NCBI GenBank assembly: GCA_007748055.1
Contig: CP036279.1
Coordinates: 1,922,001 to 1,986,000 of the forward strand
Origin: Kolteria novifilia
Lineage (GTDB): Bacteria; Planctomycetota; Planctomycetia; Kolteriales; Kolteriaceae
Length of the DNA stretch: 64,000 nt
Direction of reading: 5' to 3'
The notes beneath the pieces were generated by a model. The model ran no database searches. It saw only the letters and a program-made list of their open reading frames with translations, and was not told where the DNA came from. This document shows, in pieces, positions 47,704 to 57,594 of the stretch (its first letter is position 1; each line of letters begins with the position of its first letter). The position numbers were made by a program, and so were the translations under genes.

Positions 47704-48960
47704 TTAGAACGTGATCGCGAAACCAGCGCGGGGACCGAACATCCACAGAAAGTCGATCGCCTTGTGATCGCTCAGGAAGACGTCGACATCGTCGGCGAAC
47801 TGGCCGGAAGCGCGATCGACTCGGTCGAGGTAGAGCATCTGGAAGCCGCCGTAAGCGGTCAACCACTTGGTGATGAAGAGCTCGGCGGTCGCGTTCCCCT
47901 CGAAGAGGGCGGAGAACTGCGTGCGCGAGTACTCATTGACCGATGCTCCCACCACTTGGGTGCGATCGTCGACGATGTTCGCGAGCATCGCGATCTTGGT
48001 TTCCCAACTGATGCGAACCCGCTTCACGACTTGTGATCGGATCTTGAAGACGAACTGCGGGCCGATCATGTTGTTTTCCGTCTGAGCCCGGAGTGCTCCC
48101 TGGTTGTCGGCGAGTTGGTCGACGTAGGTGACGGTGACCGTCTCGTCGAGCTGGTACCAACGCACGCCGAGGCCAAGCACGACGTCGTTGATGTAGGTCT
48201 TCAACGGCGTCCAGTGTCGCAAGATGTTCGCGTCGACCGAGTAGTTCCGCAGGTCCCAGTCCATGAACATGTCATCGGCGACTTGGGGGAAGCCGGGAGG
48301 AAGATTCTCGAGGGGCCCCGGGCCAAGTCCGCTGTTGTTGGAGAGGAAGTAGGCGAAGTCAGGCGTTCCCAACGGAATGCCTTCCCGATCGGGGCCCAGC
48401 AACAGGAAGAAGGTACTGTCGATCGACCACGGAATGCCGAAGTGGTACTCGCCGATGATTCGCGCCCCGGTAATGTAGGGTTGGTTCAGCGTGGTGCGAA
48501 CCTGCTGTTCCCCGAAGGGATACTGCGTGGCGAGGGAGACCGACTGCTTCATGTTCGGTTGGAGAAAGACCGCTTCGGCCTTCGCTTCCAGGCGCGGCGC
48601 GGGATCCCAGCAGCTCACCGTCCAACTCTTCGGGATCGGCGGTGCTTCGGGAACTTCGGGCACCTCGACCGGATCGGGTTGGTAGTGAAGGAATTGGCTG
48701 ACCTGCCGCACGGCGGGATCGATCGCCGGTTGAACGCCGGCGGATCGCGCCTGCTCGTAGGCGACCGCGGGTTCGACGCCGCCGGTGGTTGGCGGAGCGG
48801 ACATCAAGTACGGGTTGGTCGTCACGCCTTGACCCGGCAGGGCGGCAGATTGGCCTCCGGTTACCGGTGCTGATGGCCGCGTGGGAGGAGCTTGCGCTTC
48901 CGCCGCGCTGACGCTTGCGGTCATGCAGATCGTGACGATGACGAGGAGTCTGGCTCGCAT
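47704..48960 (-). CDS. BBP7-type outer-membrane beta-barrel protein
   Basis: This 418-residue protein has a signal peptide (starts MRARLLVIVTICMTASVSA) with GAGGTGAG upstream of ATG 48960. A Pro/Gly-rich segment leads into alternating amphipathic strands, with ARLEAKAEAVFLQPN-like opening strands and a C-terminus GPRAGFAITF that ends in Phe, as in outer-membrane barrels. The overall pattern matches the BBP7 barrel family found in Planctomycetota. Its role is unknown; a porin-like or surface function is plausible. An in-frame start at 49017 adds residues before the signal peptide and is less likely. Confidence 0.8.
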   Translation of the reverse strand: MRARLLVIVTICMTASVSAAEAQAPPTRPSAPVTGGQSAALPGQGVTTNPYLMSAPPTTGGVEPAVAYEQARSAGVQPAIDPAVRQVSQFLHYQPDPVEVPEVPEAPPIPKSWTVSCWDPAPRLEAKAEAVFLQPNMKQSVSLATQYPFGEQQVRTTLNQPYITGARIIGEYHFGIPWSIDSTFFLLLGPDREGIPLGTPDFAYFLSNNSGLGPGPLENLPPGFPQVADDMFMDWDLRNYSVDANILRHWTPLKTYINDVVLGLGVRWYQLDETVTVTYVDQLADNQGALRAQTENNMIGPQFVFKIRSQVVKRVRISWETKIAMLANIVDDRTQVVGASVNEYSRTQFSALFEGNATAELFITKWLTAYGGFQMLYLDRVDRASGQFADDVDVFLSDHKAIDFLWMFGPRAGFAITF

Positions 48961-49699
48961 TGGCTCACCTCGGACAACAAGCGGTGGTTGGCCGCTCGTC
49001 GAAGCGTTCGGCCCCACGTCGTCCGTCCCGGGACGCGTGGGAGTGATTACTCGATCTCAGAAACATCACCTCGTCGCGGATCACGAAGTTGGGCTGGCGT
49101 TCGCCTTGCCCTCGCGGTTCCCCGACCAGGCTTCGTTCCTGAGGACCAGTCATTCCTCTCTTTAGTGTGATCGCTCGGTTGACGACGCATTGGGGCTCGT
49201 TCGGTCGTCCCGCCAGGTAGCGTTGATCGCCCTGGCGAACCTCTGGCAACGGCCCCCGTGCCGACGAAATCACTCCGCGAAGAGGAGTAGCAGTCTTCCC
49301 TCACCCTGCTCATCGGCGTTTATCGGCCCGCAAAACCAGTCGACTCGAACGTTTCCTGAAAATCGTTGGAACAGGCATCATCCCGAGGTTTTACCTAGTC
49401 TCCCATCTTGTCTGGTGTGGCGCGGTTGTCTTGAGAGCGGTGGTGAGATTGCGGGTGATGGCCCCTTTCGGAGCCTCCCTCTAACTCCGCCTTGGTCAAG
49501 GGGGAGCACTTCGAAGCCCTGGTCGATGGCGCTGGCGGGGATCGCGGGCCGTTCAAGGGACGATGGAATATTTCCGGGTTTGGCGCGTTCCTTGCATAGC
49601 CCTCTGAACGTTCAAGTCATCAGGGCCAGGTGCCGATGGCATCTGTTCGGAGAGACTGCCAAGGGAAACGATTCACACTCTCGCCTGGGGGACACGATC
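48961..49699. other. Intergenic, no convincing gene
   Basis: About 740 bp between the BBP7 gene and a tiny open frame. Several long frames are open on both strands but have no start context or protein-like composition. No RNA gene or repeat is seen. Confidence 0.5.
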
Positions 49700-49840
49700 A
49701 TGGATTGGAAGAGTCAACTGCTCGTCAATCACGGCTATCAAGTCGTTTGGATGTCCGAGGACTACTGCTGTGCGTGCCGCGATGGCCGGGACGTCATTTT
49801 TCGCTGGTCCGGAGAACGCTGGGTCGTCCGCTCGATCTAG
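49700..49840 (+). CDS. Possible small protein, 46 residues
   Basis: GGGGGA lies about 6 nt before an ATG that opens a 46-residue frame (MDWKSQLLVNHGYQVVWMSE, then a DYCCACRDGRDVIFRW stretch and WVVRSI). Composition is protein-like, with three Cys and four Trp. It converges with the amidotransferase gene 22 bp away. I know no homologue. Confidence 0.4.
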   Translation: MDWKSQLLVNHGYQVVWMSEDYCCACRDGRDVIFRWSGERWVVRSI

Positions 49841-49862
49841 CTCGAAGAATGGAGCGGGCCCT

Positions 49863-50612
49863 CTAGCGAGTGGTCGTATCCGCCCCCACGATGGAGCCTT
49901 GCTCCCGAACCTGTTGGACGAAGCGGCGAAACGCCGCGGCGACATCGGGGGTCTCTCGGACGCTCGCTAGGAATTCGTCGACCGTCATTCCGGTCGTGAG
50001 TTTGAGATACTCGGGATACTGCCGAATCCGCTCCCCCAAATCGGAGGCGGAAAGCTCCGGGTGAAACTGGGTTGCGTAGATCGGCCGTCCCTCCATGCGG
50101 TAGGCTTGGTTGGGAACCTGGTGCCCTTTCGCCAACCGGACCGCCCCGGGCGGCAAGTCAATCACGTGATCCTCGTGTCCCATCTGTGCCCAGAAGGGAT
50201 CGGGGAGGGCCCCGAAGATGGGGTCTCGTCGACCCTCCTCGGTGAGCCATACCTGGTGTGAGCCCACTTCCGCGATTCTGCGATCGTTCCTTACGGTTCC
50301 ACCGAGTGCCCGGGCAAAGGCCTGAAATCCCCAACAAGAGGCGAAGGTCGGCATGCCGCGATCGACCAATAGTCGCAGGCTTTCCAGGGCGCGCATCAGC
50401 CATGGCTCCGAACTGCATGCCGAATAGTCACCACTCCCTCCCAGCAGAACCAGGTCCACGCCCGCAAGCGATTCCGTGGTGAGCGGTTCGTTCAAGAGAT
50501 CGAAGGTTTCGAACTGACGCGGGTCGCACGCGAGCGTCCTGGCGAAGCACGTCACCTCTTGGTGACGCATCGGGTCATCGGCGTTTCGAACCTGGAGAAG
50601 AAGAAATCGCAT
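49863..50612 (-). CDS. Class I glutamine amidotransferase
   Basis: This 249-residue protein is a GATase1 domain, which releases ammonia from glutamine. The catalytic triad is visible: C93 in FASCWGFQAFA, H184 and E186 in TQFHPELSAS. The oxyanion region GGSGDYSA is also typical. It resembles stand-alone GMP-synthase-like amidotransferases that act on gamma-glutamyl compounds. No synthetase partner is adjacent, so the acceptor substrate is unknown. It is divergent from the SagB-type gene. Confidence 0.88.
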   Translation of the reverse strand: MRFLLLQVRNADDPMRHQEVTCFARTLACDPRQFETFDLLNEPLTTESLAGVDLVLLGGSGDYSACSSEPWLMRALESLRLLVDRGMPTFASCWGFQAFARALGGTVRNDRRIAEVGSHQVWLTEEGRRDPIFGALPDPFWAQMGHEDHVIDLPPGAVRLAKGHQVPNQAYRMEGRPIYATQFHPELSASDLGERIRQYPEYLKLTTGMTVDEFLASVRETPDVAAAFRRFVQQVREQGSIVGADTTTR

Positions 50613-50911
50613 GCGAATTCTCGGTAGCTCGTGGCGGTGTGAAGAATCGGCTTACCCAAAGAGGCGACGCGGGTCGTGCCCCGAGTGTTGCCATTCGGAG
50701 ACGACTTGCTCCTTCGTTGTCTCATCATGATACGAATCGCTCGTGTGAGCGACGGGATGGCGATGCCCTACAATAGTCGCGTCGAGACGCACGGTGCATC
50801 ATTTGGGACACCGCCAAGGTCTCGAGGGAGTGGCGACAGGGCGAGCATCCCGTTCGTCGTCGGCCGGCGCGCCGCTAGGGAAACGTTCGAGTCACGACGG
50901 ATCGGATCAAC

Positions 50912-52576
50912 ATGGATCGTCCCCCCATCGAAGAGGACTGGCAGGCCGCGGACGCCTACCACGAACTCACCAAGCATCACTTTCATCGCTACGCCGCTTC
51001 GCCAGGCTATCTCGACTGGAAGCACCAACCCGACCCATTCCGCCGATTCGCGGGTGCTTCGTTGACGAAACTGCCGTTCGCCAGCGAATCGGACTCGCCG
51101 ACCTACGACCAACTCGTCACTGGTTCGGGGATCGCTCCCTCAAGTGTTGAGTCTCAGAGTCTGGGTGCCTTCCTCGAGACCTCTCTCGGACTGACGGCAT
51201 GGAAGTCGACCGGCATCGACACGTGGGCACTGCGGGCGAATCCATCGAGTGGCAACCTCCACCCGACCGAAGCCTATCTCGTCCTGGGGGCCGTCGAGGG
51301 CGTTGGCGAGCGGCCGGGCGTCTATCACTACTGCCCGAAGGAGCATGGCTTGGAATGCCGCCTGTCCTTCCCCGGAGAGCTTTGGCGGACGCTGACGGCC
51401 GATCTTCCCGGCGGTTCGTTTCTTGTGGGGTTAACGAGCATTCACTGGCGGGAAGCTTGGAAGTACGGCGTCCGCGCTTACCGCTACTGTCAACACGACG
51501 TCGGGCATGCGTTGGCTTGCTTGCGACTCTCGGCCGCTAGGTTGGGATGGTCGCTTCGGGTCTTGGAGGACCTGGGCGATGACGAGGTCGCGGCGCTGCT
51601 CGGCGTCGATCGTGATCAGGAGTTTCCCTCCGAGGACCGCGAAGTCCCCGCGCTGCTCGCGGTCGTGACGCCCCGTGTCGAGGATGAAGGTTCGACGGCG
51701 ACGCTCGATCGCAAAGCTGTCCCGGCGCTGGTCGCTGGCGATTGGTCGGGCGTCGCCAACGAACTCAGTTCTCAGCACGTCGACTGGGAGGTCCTCGAGA
51801 TCGTTTCCCAGGCATGCGCGAAGCCAGGGACGGAACCGAAAGCGATCGCGGAGCAGGGGACCTCGACCGCGACGTTTGAGGCCCCCAGTTTCCCCGACCG
51901 GCACCGAAACGCGGTGAGGCTCTTCCGTTCCCGCCGTAGCGCGGTGGCGATGGATGGGGAGACGTCGATCGAGAAAGAGGACTTCTTCCGCCTGTTGGCC
52001 CGCACGGTGCCGGCGAAGGGGATCGCTCCCTGGGACGCGATCGTGTGGCGACCCTCGGTCCACCTGGCGCTCTTCGTCCATCGCGTCAATGGATTGACAC
52101 CAGGGCTCTACATGCTCGTCCGACATCGGAACGACGGCGCCGCGATCCGGGAGTCGCTGCACGACGAGTTTCTCTGGAGGACCGTGCCCGAGGCGCCGCC
52201 GGGACTCGACCTGTTGCTCCTGCGAGAAGGGGATGCCCAGAAAGTCTCAACTCAGGTAAGCTGTTTGCAGGGCATCGCGGGCGAAGGCGCCTTCAGTCTC
52301 GGAATGCTTGCCGATTGGGGTAGGCTGCGCGAGGAAGGGGCTTGGTTCTATCGACGGTTCTTTTGGGAATCGGGGATGATCGGCCAGGTCCTGTATCTGG
52401 AGGCGGAAGCGGCGGGCGTACGGGCGACGGGGATCGGATGCTTCTTCGACGACCCGGTTCACGAACTCTTCGGGGTGAAGGAACGCCGATTTCAGTCGGT
52501 GTACCATTTCACCGTCGGAGGGGCCGTTGACGACAATCGACTTCAGACTTGGCCGGCGTATCCCGATCGTTCATGA
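50912..52576 (+). CDS. SagB/ThcOx-type nitroreductase-family dehydrogenase, two-domain
   Basis: This 554-residue protein has two nitroreductase-like halves. The first has the FMN-site motif LRANPSSGNLHPTEAYLV and YRYCQHDVGHALACL; the second begins with FRSRRSAVAMDGETSIEK and has GIGCFFDDPVHELFG near the end. SagB/ThcOx enzymes oxidise azolines to azoles in peptide natural products. No precursor peptide, YcaO or cyclodehydratase gene is nearby, so it may act on another substrate. Stand-alone forms are widespread. It lies 75 bp before the sulfite oxidase gene on the same strand. Confidence 0.88.
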   Translation: MDRPPIEEDWQAADAYHELTKHHFHRYAASPGYLDWKHQPDPFRRFAGASLTKLPFASESDSPTYDQLVTGSGIAPSSVESQSLGAFLETSLGLTAWKSTGIDTWALRANPSSGNLHPTEAYLVLGAVEGVGERPGVYHYCPKEHGLECRLSFPGELWRTLTADLPGGSFLVGLTSIHWREAWKYGVRAYRYCQHDVGHALACLRLSAARLGWSLRVLEDLGDDEVAALLGVDRDQEFPSEDREVPALLAVVTPRVEDEGSTATLDRKAVPALVAGDWSGVANELSSQHVDWEVLEIVSQACAKPGTEPKAIAEQGTSTATFEAPSFPDRHRNAVRLFRSRRSAVAMDGETSIEKEDFFRLLARTVPAKGIAPWDAIVWRPSVHLALFVHRVNGLTPGLYMLVRHRNDGAAIRESLHDEFLWRTVPEAPPGLDLLLLREGDAQKVSTQVSCLQGIAGEGAFSLGMLADWGRLREEGAWFYRRFFWESGMIGQVLYLEAEAAGVRATGIGCFFDDPVHELFGVKERRFQSVYHFTVGGAVDDNRLQTWPAYPDRS

Positions 52577-52651
52577 GTTGTGACGGCTTCCGCACTGGAG
52601 AGCGGGAGGTAACGTCAAGCCTTTGAGAAGAGAAAAAGGGTAGAGGAAACG

Positions 52652-53851
52652 ATGAAGGATTCCGCTTGGTATTCCCAACCTGTTGATCGTCGAGCCTTTC
52701 TCGCGTGGTCGGCGGCGACAGCCGGAATGATCCTGGCCCCGCGATTCGGCATGGCGGCCGACCCAATGCTCCACGGCAAGGACGACCTGAAGGTTCTCGC
52801 CGAATTGCCCCTCAACGCCGAGCCGAAACTCGGCGATCTGATCAAGTCGTGGGTCACGCCCATCAAGTACTTTTACGCTCGCAACCATGCTCCCGTCCCC
52901 GCGTTCGACGCTTCCGATTTCAAACTCGAAGTTAGCGGCCTCGTCAACCGTCCCATGACGATTGGCATCGGGGAATTGGTTGAGCGGTTCTCGCCCGCCG
53001 AGGCGACCCTCACGATGACTTGCGCGGGCAATCGCCGCAGCGAACACAGCAAGACCAAGCGGGTCTCCGGGGTTCAGTGGGAAGCCGGGACGATCGGCAA
53101 CGCCATCTGGAGTGGCCCGAAGCTCTCCGATCTCCTCCAGGCCGTCGAGGTGAAGCCGGAGGCGAAGCACGTTCAGTTCCTCGGGCTCGACCAGATCGAA
53201 CGGGGACGCCAGACCATCAACTTCGGAGCCTCCATCCCGCTCGAGAAGGCGATGAGCGATGCCGACGGCATCCCCGGAACGTTGCTCGCCACGAAGATGA
53301 ACGGCGAGGTTCTTCCGCCCGAACACGGACATCCCGTGCGGACCGTCGTTCCGGGCTACATCGGAGCTCGTAGTGTCAAGTGGCTGGGCAAGATCGTGAT
53401 CAGCGATCGCCCATCGGACAACCACTACGTCGCGAGGGCTTACAAACTCGTCACCCAGGGCGACGCCAAGGAGTGGGAGGCGGCGAGCATCCTGTACGAC
53501 TTCCCGCCGAACTCGGCGATCTGCCTGCCTCACGCGGGAGCGACGCTGAAGCCTGGCTTGGTACCGGTACGAGGCTACGCGCTGCCGGGCGGCTTTCCCG
53601 ATCGGACGATCGCCAAGGTCGAGATTTCGGCGGACGGCGGCAACCGCTGGACCGAAGCGAAGATCGTGTCGCCCAACAAACCCTTCTGCTGGAGCTTCTG
53701 GGAAGCGAAGGTCAAGGTGACGCCGATGACCAAGAGCCTCATCGTCCGCGCGACCGACTCGAGTGGGAAGATGCAGCCGAAGAAAGTCGATTGGAACATC
53801 AAGGGATACTTCTTCAACGCGTGGCAAGAGATCCCCGTCACTGTCGGCTAG
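52652..53851 (+). CDS. Molybdenum-dependent sulfite oxidase, Tat-exported
   Basis: This 399-residue enzyme probably oxidises sulfite to sulfate in the periplasm. A Tat signal (DRRAFLAWSAATAGM) is followed by the Mo-binding domain with cofactor ligand C124 in TMTCAGNRRSE, and the C-terminal dimerisation domain with PGGFPDRTIAKVEISADGG. AGAGGAAA precedes the ATG. No cytochrome subunit gene is adjacent. It lies between the SagB-type and FUSC genes on the same strand. Confidence 0.9.
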   Translation: MKDSAWYSQPVDRRAFLAWSAATAGMILAPRFGMAADPMLHGKDDLKVLAELPLNAEPKLGDLIKSWVTPIKYFYARNHAPVPAFDASDFKLEVSGLVNRPMTIGIGELVERFSPAEATLTMTCAGNRRSEHSKTKRVSGVQWEAGTIGNAIWSGPKLSDLLQAVEVKPEAKHVQFLGLDQIERGRQTINFGASIPLEKAMSDADGIPGTLLATKMNGEVLPPEHGHPVRTVVPGYIGARSVKWLGKIVISDRPSDNHYVARAYKLVTQGDAKEWEAASILYDFPPNSAICLPHAGATLKPGLVPVRGYALPGGFPDRTIAKVEISADGGNRWTEAKIVSPNKPFCWSFWEAKVKVTPMTKSLIVRATDSSGKMQPKKVDWNIKGYFFNAWQEIPVTVG

Positions 53852-53955
53852 CCGATCGGACCACGTCGCTCCCCTGGGAGAAGAGTTGTTTCCCTCCAGG
53901 GCTCGTGTCGTTCGCTAGGATGACGGCAACCGAAACGCCGTCACGGAGAGACCTG

Positions 53956-55110
53956 ATGCGACGACGCCTCGAGGCACTTCTTCCCCGTATGCGCTGGATC
54001 AGTTTCGACTCCGATCCCTTGCAGGTGGCGGTCAAGACGGCCGCCGCCGCCATGATTTGCGAAGCCTTCCTCATCCCGCTTGGACTCGCGAGCGAACACT
54101 GGCCGATCATCACCGCCGTGCTCGTCATTCAGTCGAATCTTGGCTCCTCGCTGCGTTGGGCACTGATTCGACTCCTGGGAACGGCCGCCGGAGCCCTCCT
54201 GGGAGCGTTGGCCGTGACCGCGCTGGGAGCTCACTTCTGGTCGCTTGGGATTGGGCTCTTCGGCACGCTTTTGCTCTGCGCGGTCGTCACCCCGCTACGT
54301 CCGATCTCGCGAATGGCGGCGGTGACCGCGGTCTTCTTCTACTTCGTTGATGAAGGCAGGAACGCGCCGTGGCTCTTCTCCATGGCGCGGTTCATGGAGA
54401 TCGCGTTCGGGTTGGTCGTCGGCTTGCTGGTCGACGCCTTTCTTTGGCCAAGGCATGCGAGCAAGGCCGCCCGTGAGGCCGTCGCCAAGACGCTCGAAAC
54501 GTGTGCCACCCTCTACACCGTCGTGGTCAAGCAGCACCTGCACGGCCCGAGTTCCGAGTCCTCGCCGAGTGACCTTTTCGAGCAAGCTCGCTCCGAGCTG
54601 CGCGATGCCCACCGGCTGCTCTCGGAAGGGAGGTTGGAGCCGGGAGCGGCCCAGGTCTACGAGTCGCTGGCGCAGACGCGCGAGGCGACCGCGTACGTTC
54701 TGCGAACTCTTCACTTGATGCACCGGTCGGTCCGGCGGTTGCCGCCCGCTCTTCGCGACGAACACCTCATCCCCGCGCTGACCGATCTCGCGCAAGCGAC
54801 CGCCCGCTCCCTGAGAGCGACGGCGGAAGCGATTCGAGGGGAGCGTCCCATCCCGATAGCTCCAGAGTTGGTCGTGGCGCTCGCGGCCGCCAACGACGGA
54901 CTCAAGGAGGCACGCCGCCGCGGTTCCTACAAGCAGTTTCGACTCGAGGAGTTGCTCCATTTGCGGGCGGTCTTCTACGCGATGCGAACCATCGCGGAAG
55001 ATTTGGTTAACGGGTTGCGAATTGAGGACGAGTCACCATTGGCGGGTGATGAGTCAATCGTCGGCCTACCCACGGTCGTGGTTCCTGGAACCAGTCGCCG
55101 TTCGACGTGA
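53956..55110 (+). CDS. FUSC-family membrane transporter
   Basis: This is a predicted efflux protein of about 384 residues. Six hydrophobic segments (residues about 20-165) contain the family-like AAAAMICEAFLIPLG and HWPIITAVLVIQSNLG runs, followed by a soluble helical domain of about 200 residues. FUSC proteins (YccC/AaeB-like) export aromatic acids or other organic compounds. I prefer ATG 53956 with GGAGAG upstream; ATG 53920 would add 12 residues. It follows the sulfite oxidase gene. Confidence 0.82.
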   Translation: MRRRLEALLPRMRWISFDSDPLQVAVKTAAAAMICEAFLIPLGLASEHWPIITAVLVIQSNLGSSLRWALIRLLGTAAGALLGALAVTALGAHFWSLGIGLFGTLLLCAVVTPLRPISRMAAVTAVFFYFVDEGRNAPWLFSMARFMEIAFGLVVGLLVDAFLWPRHASKAAREAVAKTLETCATLYTVVVKQHLHGPSSESSPSDLFEQARSELRDAHRLLSEGRLEPGAAQVYESLAQTREATAYVLRTLHLMHRSVRRLPPALRDEHLIPALTDLAQATARSLRATAEAIRGERPIPIAPELVVALAAANDGLKEARRRGSYKQFRLEELLHLRAVFYAMRTIAEDLVNGLRIEDESPLAGDESIVGLPTVVVPGTSRRST

Positions 55111-55327
55111 GAGATGCGATGGCTCACTTGGCTGACGAAGTATTGTTGTACCACCGTGCTATTCGGCAGAGGTTGCATAAGGAGCTTCGGTTGGACTACA
55201 TCGTTCGAGCCGCTGCACAGAGCGGCTTTCATTGACTTTTCACAACCATCTTTCGCCCGAATACTTGATCTGTCCATTTTTGAAGTGCATAGTTGACCAG
55301 TGACACTGACATGTCTCACGGGAGATC

Positions 55328-57526
55328 GTGAGAATGGTGCATAGTCAAACTGTGGAACTCTCCTTGGCGACGCCGTTGAAGGAGAGCGGACCGACGGTAT
55401 ATGGTTTCGAAGGTCGCGAGGCGGTTTCGGAACTCTTCGCGTACAAACTCTACCTCCACACTCCCACTTCGGAATACCTCTCCTCCGACAAATTGCTCGG
55501 CCAGCTCGCATCGCTCTCGTTCACCATCGACCGCCAATCCACTCGCCGCGTGCATGGCATGATCGATGAGCTTTCCCATGTTGGGGGGGATGCTCGGTAC
55601 GAGTACTACGAAGCGGGACTCGTGCCTCCTGTTGCTCTGCTTGATCTCGGTCGTGGCTATCGAATCTTCGCGGAGAAGACCTTCGAACAGATCGTCAAGG
55701 AGTCCCTCGAAGGCTATCCCGTTCGCTTTCGACTTTCGGAGAAGCACTACCCTCTCGACCATTCGGTGCGCTACGCGGAGAGTACGTGGAATCATGTGCG
55801 GCGTGTGGCGGAGGATGAAGGGTGTCATTGGTACTTCGAGCACGATGCCGACTGGGCTCCCGGTCAGTGTGGGCTCACCTTCGCCGATGTGATGGGGCAA
55901 TCTCCTCCCATTCCTGGAGCGACTCCCATCCCGCTAAGGCTCGAGGGGACTGAACCCCACATCAATCGGTGGCGGACGCGTCAGCGGTTGACCGCTCGCA
56001 AGGTTAAGACGAACGACTACCACCACGAGATGCCGGACGCGGACCTTTCGCACACGGAACGGTTCGCCTCCCCCGTTCGCGTCGGCAGTCGGGTGGCAAC
56101 GCTGGACCATCCGGCGCTGAAGGGCTGTTGTCTTGACGTGCGCGAGCCCTTCGCCCATCAGTTCCGCGAGATCGCGCGCGACGGCCACCACGATCCCGAG
56201 GGGCTCGATGGTCTCTTCGAGGACAAGTCCCGACGAACCAGGATCCTTTTTGAACGGCAACTCGGCCAAGCGATCGAGTCGCGGGGCCGGACCAACTTCT
56301 CGGGCATGATCCCCGGTCACACCTTCGAACTTTCCGACGCCGGTTCGGAGTCGGGACGCTATTGGATCGTCCAAGTCAAGCACGGCGTGCGGATCCCCCT
56401 CGCCGATTCCTCACGCGTCGAGGCTTCCTCTTATACCGCCCGAATTCGCTGCATCCCGGCCGAGCTTCCCTACCGGCCTCCGGCGACCGCTTCGAGGCAT
56501 CGCGTCGCGGGAGCCGCGATCGGCAATGTCGTCGCCTCCGATCACGAAGAGGTCACCGTCAACGACTACGCCGCGGTGAAGGTCCGATTTCCTTGGGATT
56601 CCGACGAAGGCAAGAACGCCGTTTGGGCTCGACATCGCTTCGCCCGCGCCGGCAAGGGCCACGGCGACATCCATCTGCCGCACAAGGAGCACGAGGTCCT
56701 CTGCGTTCACGAGGAGGGAAACCCGGAACACTACTACGTTCTCGGTTCGTTGCCGAGCGTGCGGCACGTTCCGCCCGAGAGCCGAGAGGTTCACCGCAAC
56801 GTTCAAGGTTACTGGGGGCAGAGTCTCGAACAGGATCGAACCAGCGCGCACCAACTCTCGTTCGATCGTCGTGATGAGGGGGAGAAATTGGCCTGGCGTT
56901 CCGAACACGACGCCCGGATCTCCTCGGAGAGCGATCACCACATCGCCAGCGACTACGCCGTTATCAACGTCGGGTACGCGACCGCCGAGTCCGCCGACGA
57001 CGGGTCTGGTTCGGGCGGATCGTCAAGTGGGTCAGGGAACCATACGCTCGACGTGATGGGAAACTTCTTCGAGAGCGTGTGGGGGGGCTTCACGCGGCAG
57101 GTACTGGGGGATAGCAACTGTCGCGTGAAGGGGTTCGCGACCTTCAACTCGCTCATCCACACCTCGTTGATGGACGCTCCGACGATTGTCATCGCCGCCG
57201 CGGTGTTCCATATTCACATGGTCCACAACCGGTTCATCATTGGAATCGGAAGACTCGATGTGTCGTGGGGGTTGGCGTACTGGCGTTTCCACTTTACGAA
57301 GTCGTCCTACAAATTGTGGGCGGCACGCTACATGCGCAAGGTCGCCTACATGAGCATCGCGATTGCGCAGACAGATGTCTTCGCAGCGACGGTCAACTAC
57401 GCGGGGGCGTGGTTCAAAAGCAATCCCATGAAGTTGCGGAATCGGATGTTGGAAATTCGGAAAGAGAACCTTCGCAGCGACTCGGCTAGCATGAGATTGC
57501 ACACTACCGCGGTGTATCACGCGTGA
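55328..57526 (+). CDS. vgrG: VgrG-like spike protein 1 (cassette B)
   Basis: This 732-residue spike protein has the gp27-like region (FEGREAVSELFAYKLYLH; VRYAESTWNHVRRVAEDEG) and the gp5-like OB fold (AVKVRFPWDSDEG; HKEHEVLCVHEEGNPEHYY) in residues 1-500. A Gly/Ser linker (DDGSGSGGSSSGSG, about 555-570) leads to a C-terminal module of about 160 residues with a beta start (LDVMGNFFESVWGG), a hydrophobic middle (DAPTIVIAAAVFHIHMV) and a basic, Arg/Lys-rich end. GGGAG precedes the GTG start; ATG 55334 is an alternative. It is the first of three tandem vgrG genes. Confidence 0.9.
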   Translation: MRMVHSQTVELSLATPLKESGPTVYGFEGREAVSELFAYKLYLHTPTSEYLSSDKLLGQLASLSFTIDRQSTRRVHGMIDELSHVGGDARYEYYEAGLVPPVALLDLGRGYRIFAEKTFEQIVKESLEGYPVRFRLSEKHYPLDHSVRYAESTWNHVRRVAEDEGCHWYFEHDADWAPGQCGLTFADVMGQSPPIPGATPIPLRLEGTEPHINRWRTRQRLTARKVKTNDYHHEMPDADLSHTERFASPVRVGSRVATLDHPALKGCCLDVREPFAHQFREIARDGHHDPEGLDGLFEDKSRRTRILFERQLGQAIESRGRTNFSGMIPGHTFELSDAGSESGRYWIVQVKHGVRIPLADSSRVEASSYTARIRCIPAELPYRPPATASRHRVAGAAIGNVVASDHEEVTVNDYAAVKVRFPWDSDEGKNAVWARHRFARAGKGHGDIHLPHKEHEVLCVHEEGNPEHYYVLGSLPSVRHVPPESREVHRNVQGYWGQSLEQDRTSAHQLSFDRRDEGEKLAWRSEHDARISSESDHHIASDYAVINVGYATAESADDGSGSGGSSSGSGNHTLDVMGNFFESVWGGFTRQVLGDSNCRVKGFATFNSLIHTSLMDAPTIVIAAAVFHIHMVHNRFIIGIGRLDVSWGLAYWRFHFTKSSYKLWAARYMRKVAYMSIAIAQTDVFAATVNYAGAWFKSNPMKLRNRMLEIRKENLRSDSASMRLHTTAVYHA

Positions 57527-57594
57527 TCGCTGATTGAGTCTGTCGCGCTGGATCGTCACCGGCAGTCTTCGCGGGAGTGAATTGGAAGGCGAGC

